NCBI GenBank assembly: GCA_911728455.2 | Contig: OU452239.1 | Location: 2,054,300 to 2,118,299, forward strand | Reading direction: 5' to 3' | From: Marthasterias glacialis | Taxonomy: Eukaryota > Echinodermata > Asteroidea > Forcipulatida > Asteriidae | Length of the DNA stretch: 64,000 nt | Part shown: piece by piece, positions 46,601 to 56,341 of the stretch | How the letters are laid out: each line of letters starts with the position of its first letter | Numbering within the stretch: position 1 is the stretch's first letter | The notes under the pieces: model-generated | What the model saw: the letters and a program-made list of their open reading frames with translations, nothing else | Databases searched by the model: none | Told to the model about the DNA's origin: nothing | Made by a program: the position numbers and the translations under genes

Positions 46601-49600
46601 GGGAAGTTACATGTGTGTGGAGTGGTGGATTCCATGGGTGAGGAAGGGAGGAAGTTTCTCACTCAGGTGTGTAAGTAAAAGTAATTTTAAGTTTCCCAGT
46701 ACTAAATAGCGGATTGAAATCACTTTGGAAAGCATTTTTGGAATTTATTAAACGTTGTGGAGTGTGAAAGACTTCGTCGTTTATTTTGTTTAAAAACATT
46801 GACAAACCCAGCCAACCAAACATCTCATGTTATTTAGATTTACAATATATAACCGCTCGTTTGGTGTCATATGCTGCCCGTCAGGTTCTTCATCATGGTT
46901 TTAAGAAATGAACTTACCAAGAGATCCACATTCGTAAAGACCTTGAATATCCTCATCTCTCATTGGACCATCAGTTACCACTAAGTTACTCAGAGCAACA
47001 TGACGGTAGTAATACTTGTCAAATGATTGACCAAGAGATACGTTATGGGAACCTAAAGTTTCTTCTTGTTGCGCAAAGTCATCATCAAACTGGTCAAGAT
47101 ACTGCCCGTCGTCTCCCGTTGCGTTAATGTATACTCTGACGACACCAGTTTCCACAGTTTCGGATAAGTTGAACACGCATGCAATATGAAACCACGAGTT
47201 CATCATTACATCAGTCAGTTCGATACCTCTAAAAACCGTGTTGTTGTTGATGTGGGCCGAGCAGAACAAATACCTGAAAAAGCCTGTGGTCCAAAGACTG
47301 AAGGTCGATCTCTTATTACCATGGTTACCTGAACTGGCGATTGGAGTTGAACGATAGACACTTGGCAGTGAATAAGAGTCCATTTTTATCCAAACTGACC
47401 ACGTGAATCCTTCCCACACACAGAAACTGTAGTCTGCCACACACGTGCTGCTAAAGTCCCCGAGATCGATGTAATTGTACCTTTCAATAAAAACAGCGCA
47501 GGAATCCTCCACAACCCGAGGAGCGGTTACCATGCGTGGTTTCTCCTGTACGCCATTTAAATCATAATTGTTAAGTTTCCCATCGGTGAACATCGCCAGG
47601 CTGCACATATCCTCACTTCTGACATCTACGGTCCCGTCCTCACCAAGAGACCACTTGAAATGCTGAAGTTGATCTAAAAGACATTGTACAAACACCAACA
47701 ATTACTTTTGGGGGTAACATCCTTACTGTACAAACCCTACTTTTTTCCGTTCCTTCAAAATAAAATTTTGTTCCCTCGAAATACTATTTGAAAGAACGAA
47801 TTATTAATTTGTGGGAACGCAGTATTATTTTGAGGGGACAAAATAATATTTTGACTTCGAGGGAACGAAATATTATTTCGAGGGGAAACAAATCGTCTCT
47901 TACGGGCTCCTTAAAGTACAGCTATCAATACGAAATCTTTAGTCCGGGACAATGCATAAACACATTCCAACTTTGCAGAGCAATGGTCAATCCGAAATCT
48001 GTACAACTAGTTTGAATGTTTTTGATTGACTCATCATTGCACGCCCTCATATTACTAGCCTAGGGTTAAATCACGTGTTTATTTTTTACTGAATTTAATT
48101 TGGTTTAAACGTGGCAGTAACGTTTGGAGAACAGCAAGGAAAACTGGCGCTGAAAAAACAATCATACCAGAGATGGAAGCTAACACGACAGTAAATCTTA
48201 GGAACGACGACTTTTTCTGTGCCACAAAACGATCATGTACCCGTACATAGTTTGTGTGTAACGCGTGCACAGGTCAAAGGTGATCTTTCGTGGCACGAAT
48301 TAATTTGTCGCGCCTTGAAGAGTCTTTAAAAAAAGAAACTTAAAGTGTATTGTCAAATCAAATTCTAGGGTAAATTTGTGAGCGAAGACGTACCTGGTAC
48401 TCTAAAATTTGAAGATTGGTTCAATGCACTCCCTGGAGAGGAGGCTACACACACAACAACTGAGCCCGTGTAGCCTAGCTTACGATAGTTCGTGACCGTC
48501 AATGTAGATGTCAGAACACACGACGAGATGTTGAGATTATTGATACAAACGCCATTCACTACATCATCTTCGACGTCCTCCCATGTCTTCCGTTTTGATT
48601 TGTAGACGCTCCACGTTATTGACGGGCCTGTCACGTCACTAGCTGTGCACACGAGCTGAAGAGTTAACGGGTTGACACCCTTTGACACTCGCACCAGACT
48701 ACGAAGTTTCAGGCTCCAATCTATTGCAAACAATGAAGAAGAAAAGACGAAGAAGGAAAACAAACCGTATTAACCCAATCTCTTATCTGTCCGCTCTTAT
48801 TTTAAGATCAACATGGGTGTCTCATTCGCTCTTTGTCGGTTTGACCAAGCGCAGGGTGGGTTCTAGCAATCCTGATCGGAAACTGTCAATTCTGTGTGTG
48901 CTCCTTCTTTAGCTACCGGCAAAGATAACTAGAAACACAAGATAGGACACTTGTGCCGTTTTGCACGGCAGGAGATTTAACGCCTTTTTACCAACTGCGT
49001 GATGGCGCCCTTCCCCTTGTGTCAAACTTGCTAGGATTATTGGCACAATTTATTGCCGAACACCAAATTTTCGGTCTGCCTTCACCTTTTTGAGTTGATG
49101 GGATCGTTTCGCCAACGATTGTCAGTTTAGTAGGCCTTACGTAATGCGCAAACAATCTTTGGTTTTACCTATCAAACAACAGCGGGCGCACCCATTTTGC
49201 GTTTCAGGTTTACATGGAGTATCCTATCTTGTTTTTCTAGTATCTTTGCTACTGGCAAGATAATACCATGCTTAAACCTTTGAGCACTTTTGGCAGGGAA
49301 ATAATGAAAGATTCTACAGCCTTTTCATAAATTCTTAAAGCAATACAGCTTTGAAGAGAATGTTGAGTATACTGGAATATATAATAATTATAAAAAAATA
49401 TATCTAAACAAAAATTGAAAAACTAACCTAAGCAAGTAACGAAACCCTGCGACCATAGGGCCTCAAATAGGAAACAATTAAGATATACTCACTCCTAGAT
49501 CCGCACGAGTGGAGACGTTGAACTTCCGCATCGCCTAAGATACCATCTGTCACCACTAAATTGCTGTAATCTACGCGAAATCCCAATTGATCATAAAAGT

Positions 49601-52600
49601 AGTCTGATGCTCCGAGCCATACAAAACTTTCTCCATAAAAATCCTCAAAATATTCATCAAAATAGTCATCAAAATATTCATCAGAATTGCCAATAAAATG
49701 TTCTTTGCCCTCACTTCCGTTGATATATGCCTTAGCAAGGCCAGTGGTGCCATTGTCAGACGTGCTGAAGTTAAAAACACAAGCAATGTGAAACCAATTG
49801 TTAATAAAGATCGCATCAGTCATGTTGATACCTCTTGTATTAAGTGTATTTCCGTTGTTGTACGCTGAGCAAAACAGCAACCGATCACTTGTGACCCAAA
49901 GATTGAAGGCAGACATCTGACTTTGATAACTTCTGGAGTAAATGACAGAACCTTGTCGATAGACAACGGAGTCCGCAAGGCGAAGCCAAACAGACCAAGA
50001 GAAACCTGCCGACGTGCAGTATCTATGGTCGATTATGCACGTGTCATGGACATTCTCGATAACAAACAAACTCCTCCTACGTATTCTTAGGGCGCACGAG
50101 TCTTCCACAACTTTTGGGGCGGCAACCATGTACGGTGTTTCACTTGCAAAAAAGTATGTTAGTCCAAGAGTCCCATAGTTGAATACTTTCTTGTTGCAAA
50201 ACTCTTCACTTCCGACGTCCATGATGCCATTCTCTCCGAGGGCCCAGTGGTAGTATTCGGGTTGACCTTAGTGACAGGGAAAAGATCTTACAATGGTTAG
50301 TCATGCTATCTATAGATACAATTGTAGTAATTGTTACAAGTTGGTTACAAACACTCATGGATGTCAAAGCAATTACAAACATTTGGGTGTTCGGTGACCA
50401 TTTTAGCTCACAAGGTAGTATTTGAGACAAATATATCTCTTACAACGGGTACTATTATCATATCAGGATTATAAAAAAAAAGATTAAGTGGATATAATTT
50501 AGCGAGGGTGGGGATGGGGTTTAACTCTTTGATATGAAAAAGTGTTCACAAATGATCTAACATAGATTGAAAGATTACTATAAGGAGACTGACTAAGTTT
50601 ACACGTCTTTTGGGGGTTTACAATCGGTTTAGTTTGCACCGTTGTTCCCCAAATGACCAATACCTGGTACAGAGACATTTGCCGAATGATGCAATGCGCT
50701 CCCTGGAGTCGAGGTTGAACAAACGACCACGGATTCCGTGTAGCCTCGTTTCCGGTAGTTCTCCACTGTTAAAGTAGACGTCAGGACACATGACGACACG
50801 ATCTGGTTCTCTATAAGCACACCGTTGTCTACGTTACCTCCGATGTCCTCCCATGCCTCGCTTTTTGATTTGTAGACGCTCCATGTGATGGACGGGCCTG
50901 TCGCAGCACTAGCTGTACACACGAGCTGAAGAGTGAACGGGCTGATCCCCTTTGACACCCACACAAGACTTCGGAGTTTCAGATCCCAGTCTGAAATGTG
51001 AATCAAAGTAAAAAGGAAATCAAAAGTTATATTTTGTTGTTGCAGATACTCGCAATGCAAAATTAATGGTGGCACCTGGGGAGTTCTGCACATACTTGCA
51101 AATGATCGTTTGTCCTTATCATTTCTATTTCTTGTTACCCTTTGCCAGATTAAAACCGTTTGTGTTTTGGCTACCCCACCCCTTATTAATCATATTAGTG
51201 TGTTTGTTTCATGACACTAGAGGTGTCAGAGTGCAAAAAGAAGAAGAAGAAAAAAAGTAATTACGTTATCACGATATACACAAAACTACTACGTTTTCAC
51301 CTTTTGCACGACGCAAAAAGCACCTCCGCACTATGTGTATTTACCATTTGCGCCACTTTGGGAGTTGATTCTTTAGCATACATTTTGACTCCAAAAATGG
51401 CGGACTGGATAGGCGCGTGTATGTGCGCTGCCCGTAGTGAAATGGTTCAACCCTGTTGGTAATTACGTCGCACGCGTGCCCATATTTAACCAAGTTTTGG
51501 CTACTTCAGGCTCCAAAGTTTGCATACGCTTGTGTGTAGCTATACCAAAAATCACTCGTTTCGTCATTCAAAGGGATCACATCTGAAAATGACTATTCTG
51601 ACAAGATTATTTTGAGACTCAGAACGATAGGGGAACGCAGTCCAAAAATGAGTATTTGCATACATGAATGAGTACGCTAAGTTACAGCAGATTTACCAAG
51701 TAAATCCACTGTTTTTCTGGAAATGTGCGCATGCTCATAATCACTGAAACAATGACAGTTTACCTGGTAAGTCTGCTGTCGTCTATCGTTCCAAAGTCTG
51801 CTGTTGGTGCAACAGTTATCGCTGATAATACATCAGGTAGGGTCATTTATAAGCAACGCAAATCAATGTAGTCTTTTTTAGTTCTGCTTCCATTCTAAGA
51901 AAAACTCCTGGGTCAGAATTGACCCGAATCTGGGTTCCGTGGGACCTGACCCATTTCTGGGTCAGTATGACCCGAGTTAAAAACCCATTTCTACCCATCT
52001 TCCTTGTCAGCCTGACCCGGTCTAGACCCATTAAGACCCGGAATCCGGGTCAATTCTGACCCAGAAGTGTACAAGAGTGTACAGGAGCAATAACTTACGT
52101 CTGATTAAGATTTAAACACTAACTCAAATATAGCTAATATTATTACTATATACAAGTATTTCCTAAATTATGTAAGCTATACTCAATACATTTAGCTGTC
52201 ACTATTTTGGATTTACGTTCCGAGTCAACCTAGTCTATAAATCAAGTCTATGGTGCCAAAATCTTTCAAAGGACAGAGTCCTTATGAAAAACGGCATAAG
52301 TACAAGTCTCTTACCTCAAATCAAAACAGTGTAAAATGTCAATTAATTTTGTAATCTTTCAAAACGAAATTGAAACAGGACGTCATTGGATATTATCCAA
52401 CAAGTGGGCCTGTACATTCCAAACAGTAGTCTTGCGTCAGTGTACAGGTCAAATTCAGTGCTGTTTTTCGGATGAATATCTTCAAAATTCAGGAGTTAAC
52501 TACAACTTTCCCGTACAAAAATGTACAGACCCATATATTTGAAATGTGACGTCATTGGATGTTTTTGGATGCCGATAAATTCGCACTTGTAGAGCATCAA

Positions 52601-55600
52601 GCACAAAATGGCATCTACACCGTTTTAACATGATGTTAGAGACATATCTTTTCAACTTTCATAAGTTCGACCTTGGAGTCCTTCCTATGCCAAACACAAA
52701 GGACCGTTTTCCACCTCGTTTACAATGAATGCCTTTATATGGACCGGATCGATGAAATGTCTAGTGATATGCACAATACACGCACACTTTATGTAGATGG
52801 ACAGATAGTGGCTGGTCGTGATATACAAAATATTTCTACTTATATGTTTATCTATATGTTTTTATAAATATTTTTAACCTAGAAAATAACATATTTTAGA
52901 GTTCCTTATGCACACATAGATGACAGACATTGTGAAGGACTCGTGGAGCGTTAGCTCATTCGATAGGCCACATGCGCCATTCTGTTTGGTTTAATTGGGC
53001 GTGAGATTCATGAGACTGTCACACTTACCGACTGTTCGCACGCTTCTTGAGCAATTTTGTCGCTATGTCCTTGGGTAAAGCACGATCATTGATCAGTTTC
53101 ATATTGAGCAATTATGTTAAATAACTGCAAAAAAAATTGAGGTACAAGGAGGAGAAGAGCAATTTTTGGGATGGAACATCATCTTGCCTCTATTACATTG
53201 CCCCAAACACTACGATAAAGGGAAAATAACCCCAAGACATATACACAAACAAACACCACAATCAAACGCATAACAATTTTCTTCTAACAAGTATAGGTTA
53301 AAATCGTAGCTCGTTCAGGCATGCGCATTTGAAACTGAGAGATTTGATTGGCAGGCTGAGTGAAAAATTGTGTGTCGTACCACCTTTTCCATAATGCCAA
53401 AAGTTTGTAATTAATGAATAATACATTAGCTGAAAACATATTTGTTACTTTCCCCTCTACATATGAAAAAAAAACTGTATTTCATTTGCTCTCAGGCCTT
53501 ACACAAAACCAGGCCTTACCCATGATGTGAAGTCACTGGTGGAACGAGAAACGTAACAAAAACGTTCGAAATGTATTACCACCACACAGGCACGTACGTG
53601 TGCTGCTGAAGTAGCAGAAGCATTTCATAAAACATTTCTCGTTCCACTAAAGTGTGACGTCATGTAACACAACATGAGCCGCCATGCTTTTGCTTTGGGC
53701 GTTCACACAGAGAGTATTATTTTAATGAAATAAATTGAAAAACAGATTTTAAAGGGGGTTGCAACAGGCTTGTTTTTAGCATATACCATCTTTTACATGA
53801 CGTATGGACAAAGGAACACCGAACATATCATTCAAAGGCAGAATACAAGACTGTTATTCATCATTTTTTGTCCTTTTTTTCTCCCCCCCCCCTATTCGTA
53901 TAAGTCTGAAAGCTTACTGATTAAGAAGTTCATACCAGTACCAATCTACCACAGAAATATGTATGAAAGACCGTCAAAGCCGAGAAAATAGATTTTGAAG
54001 ACCCCGATTTTAATTTCGGTTGTAACAATCGAAATTAAGGACAATGTGTTTACACGATGTAAGGTATGCGCAGTTTTCACCGTGTTTCTCCTTACTCGGA
54101 CGACGGATTGAGTCCAAATGTTTACAAGGTTGTTTTTTCATGTACATGTTTATATTGAATTACACTGCACTATCAGCTTCACCAATCCTACCTTTTACCT
54201 TTAAATGCAATCATTATGATTTTGCTTTAAAGAGTAGTCGTACTCAACCTACATTATTACAAATTTCTGGTCGAACTAAGAATAATCTGCATATTGTTTG
54301 CTGGGGGTTGCAGTTCGCCATTGTGTTCTAATGACTAGCATCATCATTTAACAAACAGCCAGTGAATTCGACCCTGAATTGGCAATGCAATGAGCGTGGC
54401 GTGTCGTTCGTGTGCCTATTGAAGACGTTCGTGCTTCGGTGCCGTTTCGATATAGGACTATTATGCCAATTTACGCAGGCAGCAATTAAGTTAGGCCATA
54501 TCTTATTTTGTTGCGCTGTTCACAATAAATATTACTTAATCACCGTGCAACCATATCTTTTGTTCCTCAAGGTTTCCTAAACACAAGAAGTGGTACAAAA
54601 AGTATATTTTCTCGGTTTGAGAACAGTTTCTATATTTTACAGAGAGCATTTCAAAGATGGTGGCATGATGATAACGACTTGAATAACGGATATTCCTATT
54701 CTTTTTCATGAAGGAAAGTCAAAATCTTTTTTATACCAAAGCAGTGTTTGAGGCATTGTTTGACTCAATTTCCCTGACGTCATCATCACAATAACCTTGG
54801 TTGCGCCATTATGTAAGTCAATGTCATTGTGCGATAAACAGTGTTGTGCGCATTTTAGGCGACGCAGCATTTACACGTTTACCTATTGACTTCAAAAATG
54901 GTGAAATGTCAATGTTGGTCATCCCGAAACCATCTGTTATGATAATATTAGTTTACCTTTTGTTTTGTTTTACAGTACTTTGTTAAAGCTATTTAGGCGC
55001 CATTTTACGAGTACCATTTAACAGTTACACAAATACAGCACCCACGAAATTATCAAAAAGATGTACAATAAGTAATACTTAATGGTTGATGTCGCTAGAT
55101 AGCTTACTAATTTGTTATGGTGATACTACAGCACCAAGTAACTGTTCTCACACAGCATAAACCGTCGGTTAGGTTTGAAGGACTAATCATTCCGACTCAT
55201 TAATAGATAAATCGGTACTGTAAACACTGTTAATATATTCACCGCTGTTAAAGGGAACATTGCCTTCAAATTTCTTGTAATTTTGCTGTTTAGAATGCTC
55301 CTGATCTTTTTTTTTTTTTTTTGAGGAGAGTTGTTATTGCAATAAAACACCTAAAGTGTGCTGTAATTAGTGAGTAGTGACTCAAAAAATATACCTTTGC
55401 CTATAGAAATAAAACCAGCGGAACCACACTCTACATAGAAACATACGGTCCGCAATTTTGTGCAGTCAAAAATTTGCTTCTACAAAATGGGAGACCGTGT
55501 TCTGTCACGAAGTAAAAAAAACACACAACAATTTCAAGGCATATTTATGTGAATCATTATAAACTACTTTTAAAAATATCTTTCCAACCATATTCATTTC

Positions 55601-56295
55601 ATAACAAACGCTTTTTGATCCCTAAAGCGCCCATTCCGAATGCAATGTGTCCCTCCAAGTTTCAGAATGAATATTCATACAAGCGCCTTAAAGGGGCTGT
55701 GTCGTCATGGTAACAGCAGGCCTGTGGCTTGTGCATGGAAAGATGAACTCTCACATTCTCCGAAATAGCAGTTAGCAAAAGATATTTAATTTCAAACCCA
55801 TGAATTTTCTAACTTGGAAGTTTTGCTTTTGGTCGGTCACTTTGTCAAAGCGACGATGAAAGATTAATTATTCAGATAGATTAGGGACCAGAACTGGATG
55901 CGGTGATAAGCACTGTTGGTATAGTTTTCCTAACGTTCGAAAACACTTTCTTTTACAATCACCGGCAGTGGCATACATCCGTGTTAAAAATTGGCGAGGA
56001 TGATTCTGAAATGTCGGTACATTACGTTTGTTTATAGTTAAGGCGGATTCAAGGTATGATGACGGGGCGGATGGTCATAACAGCACGCAGCGCGAACATG
56101 CGTGACGTCATTTAGTGCGGGGCCCAATCAAGAGCCCCGATATTATTTTACATTTTCTTTTCTTTTAGAAAATGCCCTCTTTTGCATTAAAACTTTGTTG
56201 CTTTGAGCTAAATTATTTTGAGGTTTTTTTTCCAGTATTTTCTCCTTATAAAATTGTATTTCTTTATGAAGGATAAACGTCATTCACAGTAAAAA

Positions 56296-56341
<46 letters not shown>

